Assembly: GCF_007993865.1 (NCBI RefSeq)
Contig: NZ_VIUH01000001.1
Coordinates: 424,398 to 488,397 of the forward strand
Direction: 5' to 3'
Origin: Pseudomonas sp. SJZ079
GTDB taxonomy: Bacteria; Pseudomonadota; Gammaproteobacteria; Pseudomonadales; Pseudomonadaceae
DNA length: 64,000 nucleotides
Shown in pieces: positions 43,314-51,730 of the stretch (positions are counted from its first letter, which is position 1; each line of letters starts with the position of its first letter). The position numbers and the translations under genes were made by a program. The notes under the pieces were generated by a model. It was not told the DNA's origin. It saw only the letters and a list, made by a program, of their open reading frames with translations, and did no database searches.

Positions 43314-44417
43314 CTACTCCTTAGCCGCTAGCTTGACCGCGCGGTTGTCGCGATCCACCGGACGCACCTGCTGGCCTTCGCGCAGCACCTGCACCCCGGC
43401 GGCGACCACCCAATCGTTCGCCTGCAGGCCTTCCAGCACCGGCACCAGCTTCTCGCCATAGGCGCCGATGCGCACCGGCGTGCGCTTCAGGGTCGAGGTT
43501 TGCGGATCGACCACCCAGACATAGGGCCGCCCCTGCTCCGCCGTCAGCGCCGATAAGGGCACCGCCAGCGGCGCCTCACCGTTGTGGGCGATAAATACCC
43601 GCGCGCTCTGGCCCAGCTCGGCGGGTACCTCACCTTGGGTAAAGGCCACGCGCGCGGCGAAGGTGCGCGACTGCGGGTCGGCCGCCGGTGACATCTCGCG
43701 AATCCGCCCGGGGAAACGCTGATCCGGCTGCGACCACAGCTCGACCGTCACCGCCTGGCCGACCTTGAAACGCTCGAAGGCTTGTTCCGGCAGGCTGATC
43801 GACACTTCACGCTCGCCATCGGCCGCCAGGGTGAACACGCTCTGCCCCGCCGCCACGACCTGGCCGACCTCGACCATGCGCCGGGCGATCACGCCATCCT
43901 GCGACGCGCGCAGCACCGCATATCCGGCCTGGTTGCTGGCCACATCGAATTCCGCCTTGATCTGCTTCAGCCGCGCTGCGCCGGAACGGTAGAGGTTTTC
44001 GGCGTTGTCGTACTGCGAGCGGCTGACCAGCTGACGATCGAGCAGTTTCTTGTAGCGATCACGCTCGGCGCGCACCAGGTGCAGATTGGCATCGGCCGCC
44101 GCCACTTGCGCACGGGTCGCCTCCAGCTGCAGGCGCACATCCTGCGGGTCCAACTCGGCCAGGGGCTGATCCTTCTTCACCTGCTGGCCCACCTCGACCA
44201 GACGCTTGCTCACCTTGCCGCCGATGCGAAAGGCCAGCTCCGGTTCCAGGCGCGCGCGCACCTCGCCCGGATAGGTGTCCATCATCTCGGCGGCTGGCTG
44301 CGGCTGCACCACCATGGCGGGGCGAATGCTGGGCGCGACCGGCTCGCCATTGCCACAGGCAGCGAGCACGGCAATCAGACTTAAAGGCACAACGAGGGAC
44401 AAGGCGGGGCGAAACAT
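43314..44417 (-). CDS. mexJ: RND efflux adaptor, MexJ-like
   Basis: A 367-residue periplasmic adaptor with lipoprotein signal (AVLAACGNG), lipoyl halves (RIGGKVSKRLVEVGQQVKKDQPLAELD and RASQDGVIARRMVEVGQVVAAGQSVF), helical hairpin and beta-barrel. The length equals PAO1 MexJ as I remember it. First gene of the leftward operon with mexK. The 91-bp gap to the divergent tetR gene contains an inverted repeat, the likely repressor site. Confidence 0.85.
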   Translation of the reverse strand: MFRPALSLVVPLSLIAVLAACGNGEPVAPSIRPAMVVQPQPAAEMMDTYPGEVRARLEPELAFRIGGKVSKRLVEVGQQVKKDQPLAELDPQDVRLQLEATRAQVAAADANLHLVRAERDRYKKLLDRQLVSRSQYDNAENLYRSGAARLKQIKAEFDVASNQAGYAVLRASQDGVIARRMVEVGQVVAAGQSVFTLAADGEREVSISLPEQAFERFKVGQAVTVELWSQPDQRFPGRIREMSPAADPQSRTFAARVAFTQGEVPAELGQSARVFIAHNGEAPLAVPLSALTAEQGRPYVWVVDPQTSTLKRTPVRIGAYGEKLVPVLEGLQANDWVVAAGVQVLREGQQVRPVDRDNRAVKLAAKE

Positions 44418-44450
44418 GATGGATGACCTTTCACGAAGGTTTGGAATACT

Positions 44451-44466
44451 TATACTGACGGGTATA
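44451..44466. promoter_or_regulatory. Operator-like palindrome between mexJ and mexL
   Basis: TATACTGACGGGTATA with perfect 5-bp arms, extended as ACTTATAC / GTATAGTA, in the divergent promoter region. A TetR-family operator by position. The TATAC/GTATA arms may overlap the -10 of the divergent promoters. Confidence 0.55.
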
Positions 44467-44508
44467 GTAAAAATAGCAAACTCATCAGTCCAGTATTAAA
44501 AGCAGCCA

Positions 44509-45147
44509 ATGCCTAACAAGTTATTACCGCCCAGCGGCCCAGGTCGCCCCAAAGACCTCGTCAAACGTCAGGCCATCCTCGACGCGGCGAAGAACCTATT
44601 CATGAGCAATGGCTACGACGGCAGCAGCATGGATGCCATCGCCGCCGAAGCCGGCGTGTCCAAGCTGACGGTGTACAGCCACTTCACCGACAAAGAGACG
44701 CTGTTCTGCGCGGCGGTGAAATCCAAGTGCGAGGAGCAACTGCCGGAACTGTTCTTCGAGCTGGCCGCGGACACGCCTATCGAAAATGTACTGCTGACCA
44801 TCGGTCGCAGCTTTCACGCGCTGATCAACAGCCGTGAATCGGTCGAGCTGCACCGGGTCATGGTGACCCAGGCCACGCAGAACCCCAAGCTCTCGCAACT
44901 GTTTTACGAGGCGGGGCCGCAGCGCCTGCTGAATGAAATGGCGCGCCTGCTGAGCCGCGCCGAACTGACCGGCAAACTGCGCATCGACGATCCGCACTGC
45001 GCGGCCGACCAGTTCTTCAGCCTGGTCAAAGGCGGCGCCAACTTCTGCCTGCTGATCGGCTGTGGCGAGCCATTGCAAGGCGCGGCCGCCGAGCAGCATG
45101 TGCAGAATGCGGTGACCATGTTCGTGCGCGCCTATCGCCCGAACTAA
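44509..45147 (+). CDS. mexL: TetR family repressor, MexL-like
   Basis: A 212-residue TetR regulator, the length of PAO1 MexL as I recall it. HTH at about 18-65 (ILDAAKNLFMSNGYDGSSMDAIAAEAGVSKLTVYSHFTDKETLF), with a C-terminal ligand-binding domain. Divergent from mexJK, so it should repress both itself and the pump. Symbol assigned by synteny. Confidence 0.82.
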   Translation: MPNKLLPPSGPGRPKDLVKRQAILDAAKNLFMSNGYDGSSMDAIAAEAGVSKLTVYSHFTDKETLFCAAVKSKCEEQLPELFFELAADTPIENVLLTIGRSFHALINSRESVELHRVMVTQATQNPKLSQLFYEAGPQRLLNEMARLLSRAELTGKLRIDDPHCAADQFFSLVKGGANFCLLIGCGEPLQGAAAEQHVQNAVTMFVRAYRPN

Positions 45148-45179
45148 GCCTACGTCGGGCCAGATGAAGACTGCAGCTC

Positions 45180-45320
45180 CTGTAACCCAGCAAGACTGTC
45201 GCTGGGTTTCGCCCAAAAACGGCTCTACCCAGCCTACCCGCTGACGTAGGCTGGTGTAGTTCTGCACAGCTTTAGCTGCCCGCAGGGTGAGGTGCATGGA
45301 TGCACCATATGAAACCCGGC
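45180..45320. repeat. REP pair downstream of mexL
   Basis: GCTGGGTTTCGC...CCAGCCTAC (45200-45238) and the inverse beginning GTAGGCTGGTG (45246) and ending GAAACCCGGC (45320), which contains the same GAGGTGCATGGATGCACC insert as 40055-40157. The stretch 45180-45238 is nearly identical to 45412-45470. Confidence 0.82.
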
Positions 45321-45353
45321 GCTGGCCTCGATGCAATTCTGAAAAGATCATCT

Positions 45354-45374
45354 CCCGGATTGCATCCTGGCTAC
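45354..45374. repeat. Single REP-like unit of the GTAGCCCGGATG class
   Basis: CCCGGATTGCATCCTGGCTAC resembles half of the pairs at 841-908 and 4564-4631 with one change. Confidence 0.6.
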
Positions 45375-45410
45375 TGGCTTCCCGCAGGGTCGGGTGACGG
45401 CCGCTGCTCA

Positions 45411-45507
45411 TGTAACCCAGTAAGACTGTCGCTGGGTTTCGCCAAAAAACGGCTCTACCCAGCCTACGCGCCGATGTAGGCTGGCGTAGAGCGTAGCGAA
45501 ACCCAGC
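45411..45507. repeat. Second REP pair downstream of mexL
   Basis: GCTGGGTTTCGC...CCAGCCTAC (45431-45470) and GTAGGCTGGCG...GAAACCCAGC (45476-45507), head to head. It repeats the block at 45180-45238 with few changes, i.e. a tandem duplication. Confidence 0.82.
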
Positions 45508-45537
45508 GCGTAGCCCGACGCCGCCGCGTTTACGACT

Positions 45538-46317
45538 TCAAGCCTGCAGCTTTTTCTTGGGATAGATGTCGTAGCGGCTGGATTTGCCCTCCAGCGCATA
45601 GCCCGGCGTGGCACCGGCGATGATCGGCGCTTTGCGCGGGCGCTTGACCACCACCCGGTGGCTGGCCAGCGCCAGGGCGGCGGCGAGCAAGGCCGGTGCG
45701 TCCAGGTCATCGCCGACAAAAGGACGGAACAGACGCATTTCCTTCTTCACCAAGGCGCTCTTGTCGCGATGGGGAAACATTGGATCGAGGTAGATCACCT
45801 GCGGCGGCTCGCCCTGCCAGGCGTCCATCAGTTCGATGGCGTTGCCGGTCAATAGCTGCATCTGCGCCACTATCGGCCCCACTTCGCGGTCGCCCCTGGC
45901 CCGCGCCAGACCATCCTCCAGCAAGGCGGCGATCAGCGGCTGACGCTCGATCAGGGTCACCGCACAACCCAGGCTGGCCAGGACGAAGCCATCGCGCCCC
46001 AACCCGGCAGTGGCGTCCAGCACCCTTGGGCGCACGCCCGGCTGCACGCCCACGGCCTTGGCGATCATCTGTCCGCTACCGCCGCCGAACACACGCCGAT
46101 GTGCCACCGCGCCCTCGACGAAGTCCACCCGTACCGGCCCCGGTGCATGCGCCCCCAGTTCGGCCAATTGCAGGCCGGCCTCGCCCAGCTGCAAGGCAAA
46201 GTCCGCCTCGCCGCTCTGCGGCAAATTCAAGCGCGCGGCCCAGCCAGCGGCGGCCTCGGCCAGATGCGGGACCAAGGCGTCCATGCGGATTGTGGCGCTA
46301 GGCCGTGCGTCATTCAT
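45538..46317 (-). CDS. rsmJ: 16S rRNA (guanine-1516-N2) methyltransferase
   Basis: A 259-residue SAM-dependent methyltransferase that modifies G1516 of 16S rRNA. SAM-binding motif I is [19 protein letters not shown] (about 99-117), and the RsmJ signature is [20 protein letters not shown] (about 174-193). A partial degenerate copy of its N-terminal coding part lies at 48092-48267, outside two intervening genes. Next to mexL as in PAO1, with a REP cluster between. Confidence 0.94.
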   Translation of the reverse strand: MNDARPSATIRMDALVPHLAEAAAGWAARLNLPQSGEADFALQLGEAGLQLAELGAHAPGPVRVDFVEGAVAHRRVFGGGSGQMIAKAVGVQPGVRPRVLDATAGLGRDGFVLASLGCAVTLIERQPLIAALLEDGLARARGDREVGPIVAQMQLLTGNAIELMDAWQGEPPQVIYLDPMFPHRDKSALVKKEMRLFRPFVGDDLDAPALLAAALALASHRVVVKRPRKAPIIAGATPGYALEGKSSRYDIYPKKKLQA

Positions 46318-46468
46318 CGGAAAATCTGCTCACAGAACGTTCAATACAGGCCCTGGCGGCCTGTCGATAACGGTTAACGCGGCATTCTGCCAGAACCGAG
46401 GTGTTCCGGCCGCACCGAGTTCGCCCTGTTTGAGCTGATTACCGCGGGCGCGGCCGCGTAACAGCGCC

Positions 46469-47169
46469 CTAACGGCACATGCGGAACAGGCCCATATCGA
46501 CATGCAAGTGGTCGCGATGGGCGGCGTTGTACTGCGGTCCGAGGGTGACATTGAAGCTGTCGCAAGCGCCGTTGTGCACCAGGCGCAAGAAACGCGCGGC
46601 GTCGCCTTCTCCCGGCCAGTCGCGCAGCACGCTGATGCGCCGACCGTCACGCAGACGAAACCCGGTGATATCCAGAGCATTGGCCGAGGCATGCTGGCTA
46701 CGGCGCTGGCTACCCGCAATAGTGCGACAGGCAAAGCTGCCGACATGCTCGAGCTGCATCACCGGCTGGCCGAACACCTCCTGCGCCGCAGGCTGCAAGG
46801 CATGTTGCTCGAACAGGGCAAAAGCCGCCGCCAGCGGACAGGTCGTGATAAAGCTGCTGCTGAAACGCACCCCCGAGGCCTGCACTCGCAGGGTATTCTC
46901 CAGCGGACAGTCCGCCGCCGGGTTGCTATCGGCCAGCGCCGTGTAACGCAGCGGCGACGTAGCCAGGGCCTGCTGACAGAGCACAGGATCATCCTCCAGG
47001 CGCCAGAGCTTGAAGGGCGTCAACAGGTTCGGCGTGGCCCTGACATCCAGTGGCGCCCAGGGATTCCAGCGCGGGGCACATCGAGCCACTGCTGATAGAC
47101 AGCCAGCGGCACGCCAAACAAACCCGACAATACAAGCAGCACTAGAACACGACGCAAACCCGAGTCCAC
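46469..47169 (-). pseudogene. Extensin-like family protein gene with an apparent -1 frameshift
   Basis: The C-terminal part (47089-46469) encodes an extensin-like domain (DUF/PF06904 type): YTALADSNPAADCPLENTLRV, SSFITTCPLAAAFALFEQHALQPAAQ, HASANALDITGFRL, CDSFNVTLGPQYNAAHRDHLHVDMG, with conserved Cys and His. Homologues begin with a membrane anchor and WLDVPPRWNPWAPLDV. Here the anchor (LRRVLVLLVLSGLFGVPLAVYQ) and WLDVP are encoded in another frame from a GTG at 47169, joining at about 47077 in a run of four C. One extra C would restore the frame. This is a real mutation or a sequencing error; if translation starts at the GTG at 47089 the anchor is lost. The GTG directly follows the upstream gene's stop. 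Confidence 0.75.
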
Positions 47170-48000
47170 TCAGGCTTTGAACAGATTGTTGATGCGCTCG
47201 AACGGCATGGCCTGTCCGGTCGCCACCAGGCTGCCGCGAGCGGCCAGTTCTTGCGCCGCCTGGAAGAAGGCGCCATAGGCGACGCGCGCCAAACCGGAGC
47301 CGAGACTGACGCGTTTTACCCCCAGTCCGGCCAGCTCATCCAGCGACAGCCGCAGGCTGGGCGAGCCCACCAATACGTTGACCGGGCGCGGCGCCACGGC
47401 CGTGACCAACGTCAGGATTTCCTCGCGGGTGGTCAGGCCCGGTGCATAGAGCACATCGGCGCCCGCCTCCGCGTAGGCCACCAGGCGTTTGACAGTGTCG
47501 TCCAGGTCCGGCCGGCCGTGCAGGTAGTTTTCCGCACGCGCCGCCAGGGTGAAGGCGAATGGCAGGCTGCGAGCCATCGCCACCGCAGCGCGAATGCGCT
47601 CGACCGCCAGCTCGAGTGGGTAGATGGGCGACCGCGCATCACCCGTAGCATCCTCAATGGAACCGCCAACCAAACCGATCTGCGCCGCTAGGGCGATGGT
47701 TTCGGCGCAGTGCTGAGGTTCATCGCCATAACCGTTCTCCAGATCGGCAGCCACCGGCAGCGGCGTCGCCTCAACGATAGCGCGGGCGTTAGCCAGGGCC
47801 TCCTCGCGACTGACCGCGCCTTCTGCATCGCAGCGCGCCAGGGAAAAGGCCAAGCCGGCACTGGTCGTAGCCAGTGCCTCGAACCCCAGGGTCGCGAGCA
47901 TCTTCGCCGACCCGGCATCCCAGGGATTGGGCAGCACGAACAACCCTTCGCGCTGGTGCAAGGTGCGGAAAGCCTCGCCACGCTCCACCTGAGTAGGCAT
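47170..48000 (-). CDS. Isocitrate lyase/PEP mutase family protein
   Basis: A 276-residue TIM-barrel protein of the isocitrate lyase/phosphoenolpyruvate mutase superfamily, cytoplasmic C-C or C-P lyases. Markers are VLPNPWDAGSAKMLATLGFEALATTSAGLAFS, LPVAADLENGYGD (metal-site Asp) and GSIEDATGD. The canonical KKCG catalytic loop of true isocitrate lyase is absent; the equivalent short region reads LARCDAEGAVS. The start at 48000 has GAGGAG upstream; the frame is open to 48072 but lacks a site there. Substrate not predictable. Its stop abuts the extensin-like gene. Confidence 0.88.
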   Translation of the reverse strand: MPTQVERGEAFRTLHQREGLFVLPNPWDAGSAKMLATLGFEALATTSAGLAFSLARCDAEGAVSREEALANARAIVEATPLPVAADLENGYGDEPQHCAETIALAAQIGLVGGSIEDATGDARSPIYPLELAVERIRAAVAMARSLPFAFTLAARAENYLHGRPDLDDTVKRLVAYAEAGADVLYAPGLTTREEILTLVTAVAPRPVNVLVGSPSLRLSLDELAGLGVKRVSLGSGLARVAYGAFFQAAQELAARGSLVATGQAMPFERINNLFKA

Positions 48001-48068
48001 ATCGATCACTCCTCTTTCGATTTCGACCTGTGCCCACCTTAGTCCAGATTCACTGCACCGCAACCACC

Positions 48069-48320
48069 TCAAAGCAGGCCAAGCGGCTCAGCCGCATCCT
48101 CGACAAAATCCACTTGCACCGGCCCCGGTGTATGCGCCCCCAGCTCGGCCAATTGCAAACCTGACTCGCCCAACTGCAAGGCAAACTCCGCCTCGCCGCT
48201 CTGCGGTAAATTCAAGCGTGCAGCCCTACCGGCGGCAGTCTCGGCCAGATGCGGGACCAAGACTCCCATGTGAGTTCTGGTGATGGGCTGTTGCTCACCC
48301 AGGGCATTCACGTTCAACAC
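48069..48320 (-). pseudogene. Truncated, degenerate copy of the rsmJ 5' region
   Basis: The translated stretch ([20 protein letters not shown]..., ...[22 protein letters not shown]) matches RsmJ residues about 10-68 with few changes, and the DNA at 48092-48267 is clearly homologous to about 46110-46285 in the same orientation. It then breaks off with AAEPLGLL and a stop; no methyltransferase motif follows. It is a partial duplication, not a functional gene. The two copies bracket the extensin-like and isocitrate-lyase-family genes. Confidence 0.85.
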
Positions 48321-48440
48321 TATTCAACTCAGCCATGTCCAATACAGGCATCCCACTCAACTCGGACAGCAGGCGGCCGATAAGCAAAAAGAGCCGGCAC
48401 CTTGCCAGACCCGGCGCCTTCCAGCCGCACAGAGTTGCTC

Positions 48441-48827
48441 ATGCTTAATGGCGTTTCCGCTTCCAGCACCGCACTGACGGCCTACAGCAGCAACCCGAAC
48501 CTCAGCGGCCCGGCCGATCTGCGTGCCTACCTGGATTTCCAGATCCTCTTGAGCCGGGTGTTGACCCAGGAGCCGCCGTCGACGGCGCCCGACAACGCAG
48601 CCGAGCCGCAGGCCAGTGAGACCGCAGCGCTCGCCAGCCCGGAAGCAGACCTCGATTTTCAGCAATTCATCGCGCAACGCCAGTTCGAGCTGAGCGTCAG
48701 CCTCAATCAGCGGCCTGAGAAGGTCGATCGCCTGACCCTGGTACTGCTCGCCGATGCAATCAGCGCCGGCAGCCGGGCACACTCGATAGAACCAGAGCTG
48801 ACCCGCTACCCGCTCAGCCTGCTGTGA
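48441..48827 (+). CDS. Hypothetical protein
   Basis: A 128-residue open frame beginning MLNGVSASSTALTAYSSNPNLSG. A TTG at 48402 is an alternative. It is Ala/Ser-rich at the N-terminus with a region LDFQQFIAQRQFELSVSLNQRPEKVDRLTLVLLADAIS that looks helical and gene-like. No ribosome site is clear. No family recognised. It converges on the AraC gene. Confidence 0.5.
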   Translation: MLNGVSASSTALTAYSSNPNLSGPADLRAYLDFQILLSRVLTQEPPSTAPDNAAEPQASETAALASPEADLDFQQFIAQRQFELSVSLNQRPEKVDRLTLVLLADAISAGSRAHSIEPELTRYPLSLL

Positions 48828-48861
48828 AGCGAGGCAACCAGCACCGCGGGTCGGCGTGCCC

Positions 48862-49860
48862 TCAACGCCGCGCTTGCGAAGTCGTGCGAAAGCGCCCCGG
48901 GGCAATGTCGAAAAACTCGCGAAAGCAGCGGCGGAAGTGCGAGATGCTGACAAAGCCGCTGGCCACGGCGATGTCGGCCAGCGACTTGTTGGTCTGTTGC
49001 AGCAGCTGACGGGCACGGGTCAGGCGCAGTTCCAGGTAGTAGCGCGAGGGCGTGGCATTGACGTGACGGCAGAACAGGCGCTCGAGCTGACGCCTGGAGA
49101 TGCCGACACAGGTGGCGATTTCATCCACCACCAGTGGCTCATCGATATTGTTGTGCATCAGCTCCAATGCCACCTTCAGGGCTTGCGGCAGGGTCGGGTC
49201 ATAGTCGACGGCCACCACCGACACATCCATGACCTCCTGCATCTTGTCGCAGCTCAGCACTTCTTCTATCGCGCACACCAGTTGCTCGCCACAGCTACGC
49301 CGCACCACCTCAAGCATCATACCCAGCGAGCTGTTGGCCCCGGCGCAGCTAATGCGTTCACGGTCCAGCACATGCGAGTGGCTGGACAACTTCACCTTGG
49401 GAAACAGTTCGGCCATCATCGCCCGACCATCCGGGTGGAAGGCACACTCGTAGCCATCCAGCAGCCCCGCTTCGGCGAGGAAGTAGGCGCCGTTCCACAG
49501 CCCACCCAACATGGCGCCAGCGGCCTCGGCCGATCTGAGCTTGCTCCTGATCAACGGGTCCGCCTGCAGGCGCACGCGAAAACCGCCGCACATGACCAGC
49601 ATGTCCAGCCGCTTCTCGTCCAGATCGACGAGCCGACATCCAGCCGAGATGGCGATACCCAGATCGCTGACCACCACCGCGTCTGCGCCACCGACCACCA
49701 GCACCTCATAGAGCGGCGTCGGGCTCATCAAGTTGGCGGTGACCAGCGCATCCACCGCTCCGGTGAAGGCCATCATCGAAAAGTTATCCAACAACACGAA
49801 GGCAACCCGACGCTTCGGCATCGCCGGCCCGCTGCGCAGGTTTCGGTCGAGGTGCGCCAT
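48862..49860 (-). CDS. GATase1-like AraC family regulator (GbdR/CdhR type)
   Basis: A 332-residue regulator: an N-terminal DJ-1/PfpI (class I amidotransferase-like) domain (about 14-190; RRVAFVLLDNFSMMAFTGAVDALVTANLM, with GGLWNGAYFLAEAGLLDG at the nucleophile elbow where the Cys is Asn) and a C-terminal double HTH AraC domain (about 220-325, IDEPLVVDEIATCVGISRRQLERLF). This group contains the glycine-betaine (GbdR) and carnitine (CdhR) regulators of Pseudomonas. It is the last gene of the leftward series starting at proV. The Met at 49860 (MAHLDRN) is chosen; an upstream Met at about 49899 is possible. Regulation of the cluster is inferred. Confidence 0.88.
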   Translation of the reverse strand: MAHLDRNLRSGPAMPKRRVAFVLLDNFSMMAFTGAVDALVTANLMSPTPLYEVLVVGGADAVVVSDLGIAISAGCRLVDLDEKRLDMLVMCGGFRVRLQADPLIRSKLRSAEAAGAMLGGLWNGAYFLAEAGLLDGYECAFHPDGRAMMAELFPKVKLSSHSHVLDRERISCAGANSSLGMMLEVVRRSCGEQLVCAIEEVLSCDKMQEVMDVSVVAVDYDPTLPQALKVALELMHNNIDEPLVVDEIATCVGISRRQLERLFCRHVNATPSRYYLELRLTRARQLLQQTNKSLADIAVASGFVSISHFRRCFREFFDIAPGRFRTTSQARR

Positions 49861-50034
49861 ATTCTTATTTTTTAACAAGCTCTCGAAAGAGGATCTCATG
49901 TGGCAACTCACAGGCACGGAAGCGTCTACGCAGTAGTAAACCATAGGCGACCAGCCCGCAGCAGTCGGAGTCATAGACCAGCGCGCCGATGAGCAGATCG
50001 ACGCCACATTTCGCTCCCCTATTCGCCAGATGGC

Positions 50035-50793
50035 TCAGAACGGCAAAGGCAACTTGGCGGTGCGTCCACCGTCGACCACCAGCACCTGGCCGGTGACGAA
50101 GGCCGCCTCGTCGGAGGCGAGAAACACCACCGCGCCACCGACGTCCTGCGGGGTGCCGGTGCGTCCGACCGGGTGCAGGGCCAGCAAGCCCTGACGCGCG
50201 CCCACTGGATCGGCCTGAGCATTGATGTAGGCATTGCTCAGGTCCGAGTCGATCCAGCCCGGAGCGATGGCATTGCAACGCACCCCGTCGCGGCCCAGGT
50301 CCACCGCCAGCGCCCGGGTCAGGCCGTGCACGCCGGCCTTGGAGGCGCAGTAGGCGGCATGCTGCGGGTTGGCGCCGAGGCCTTCGATCGAGCCGATGTT
50401 GATGATGCTGCCGCCGCCGCGCTGACGCATCTGCGCCAGCAGTTCACGGGCCAGAAACACCGGCGCGCGCAGGTTGACCACCATCATCCGGTCCCAGTCC
50501 TGCTCGCTCATGGCCTCGATCGGCTGCTCGAACATGAAGCCGGCGTTATTCACCAGCACGTCGATACCGCCGAGCAGTTCGGCCGCGGCCCGGGCGATCA
50601 AGCGCGGGGCGCCGGACTCGGCCAGATCGGCCTCGACGAAGAACACCTGCGGGTTATTCGCCAGCTCCGCGTCCAGCGCCTGGCGCTGGGCCACCAGCAC
50701 CCGCGCGCCAGCGGCCAACAATTTTTCGGTAATGCCGCGACCGATGCCGCGACCGCCGCCGGTGACTAGGGCGTTTTTTCCAGTTAGTAGCAT
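50035..50793 (-). CDS. Short-chain dehydrogenase/reductase
   Basis: A 252-residue NAD(P)-dependent oxidoreductase: Rossmann motif TGGGRGIGRG (about 11-20), NNAG (about 86), catalytic Ser (IINIGSIEG), YxxxK (YCASKAG, about 151-157) and the C-terminal GQVLVVDGG. It oxidises an alcohol or reduces a ketone of unknown identity. It lies in the betaine cluster between the AraC regulator and a second SDR, from which it is separated by a MITE-like element. Confidence 0.92.
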   Translation of the reverse strand: MLLTGKNALVTGGGRGIGRGITEKLLAAGARVLVAQRQALDAELANNPQVFFVEADLAESGAPRLIARAAAELLGGIDVLVNNAGFMFEQPIEAMSEQDWDRMMVVNLRAPVFLARELLAQMRQRGGGSIINIGSIEGLGANPQHAAYCASKAGVHGLTRALAVDLGRDGVRCNAIAPGWIDSDLSNAYINAQADPVGARQGLLALHPVGRTGTPQDVGGAVVFLASDEAAFVTGQVLVVDGGRTAKLPLPF

Positions 50794-50809
50794 GTTCGTC
50801 TCCGTAAAT

Positions 50810-50961
50810 AGGTCGTTGAAAAACGTAGCGAGCGATGACCAGACAAGGCGAAATCAGCCGAGAAAGCGCAATTTACGAGCTGTAAATGAGCATTTCGAGA
50901 CGCCGCGTCCCGGGCTGATTTCAACGCTGCATGGCCGAGCGCAGTAGTTTTGCAATGACCT
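50810..50961. mobile_element. MITE-like element with terminal inverted repeats
   Basis: A 152-bp non-coding element bounded by AGGTCGTTGAAAAACGTAGC and the inverse of AGGTCATTGCAAAACTACTG. It carries an inner palindrome ATTTACGAGCTGTAAAT. The ends are near-complementary, and no ORF is inside. I recall similar short repeats dispersed in pseudomonad genomes. It ends one base before the stop codon region of the next SDR, so it was inserted in an operon gap. No clear target duplication is seen. Confidence 0.75.
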
Positions 50962-50962
50962 G

Positions 50963-51730
50963 TTAGCCTGAGACTGGCTTGGCGCCGGTCACTTCTAGCG
51001 CTTCCCCAGCGATATAGCGGGCCTCGTCGGAGGCCAGGAAGGCGATCACGTCGGCGATGTCCTCCGGCTCGGCGATACGCCCCAGGGGCACGCTCTTGTT
51101 CAGTTCCTCGACGGCCTTATCCGGGTCCAGGCCGCGGCGTTCGAAGCCGCTGCGGATCATCGGCGTATTGATCTCGTGCGGGCATACGGCATTGACCCTG
51201 ATGCCCAGCGGCGCGCAGTCACGGCCGAGGTTCTTGCTCAGCGCCGCCACCGCGCCCTTGCTGGTGCAGTAGGCGACGTGGCCGGGGCCCGGGTAGACGC
51301 CCCACACCGAGGAGGTGTTGACGATGGCCGCGCCCTGGCGCCCCTTCATGTGCGGGATAGCCGCGCGGCAGATGTAGAACACTGCATTGAGGTTGACGCC
51401 CATGGCGTCGAACCACATCTCGTCGGTGGTCTCCTCGATGGTGCCGCGCGGGATGATGCCGGCGTTGTTGAGCACGATATCGAGGCCGCCGAAGCTTTCC
51501 ACGGCGGCACCGACCACGGACTCGCAATAGCTCTTCTCACGCAGGTCGCCAGCCAGGTAGCTGACCTCGGCGCCGAGGGCGCGGGCCTGTTCGGCGATCT
51601 TTGCGCAACCGGCCTCGTCGCGATCGGAGAGCATCAGCCGCGCGCCCTCGCGGGCAAAAAGCAGGGCCAAGGCCTGGCCGACACCGCCGGCGGCGCCGGT
51701 GATCAGGGTGACTTTCTCGGCGAATTTCAT
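50963..51730 (-). CDS. Short-chain dehydrogenase/reductase
   Basis: A 255-residue SDR: TGAAGGVGQA (about 11-20), NNAG (about 89), NTSSVWG with catalytic Ser, YCTSKG (YxxxK) and the C-terminal ARYIAGEALEVTG. Start at 51730 with AAGGAGG; its ATG overlaps the MmgE/PrpD stop (ATGA). The larger open frame to 52330 is only a shadow of that gene. Substrate unknown. Confidence 0.92.
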   Translation of the reverse strand: MKFAEKVTLITGAAGGVGQALALLFAREGARLMLSDRDEAGCAKIAEQARALGAEVSYLAGDLREKSYCESVVGAAVESFGGLDIVLNNAGIIPRGTIEETTDEMWFDAMGVNLNAVFYICRAAIPHMKGRQGAAIVNTSSVWGVYPGPGHVAYCTSKGAVAALSKNLGRDCAPLGIRVNAVCPHEINTPMIRSGFERRGLDPDKAVEELNKSVPLGRIAEPEDIADVIAFLASDEARYIAGEALEVTGAKPVSG

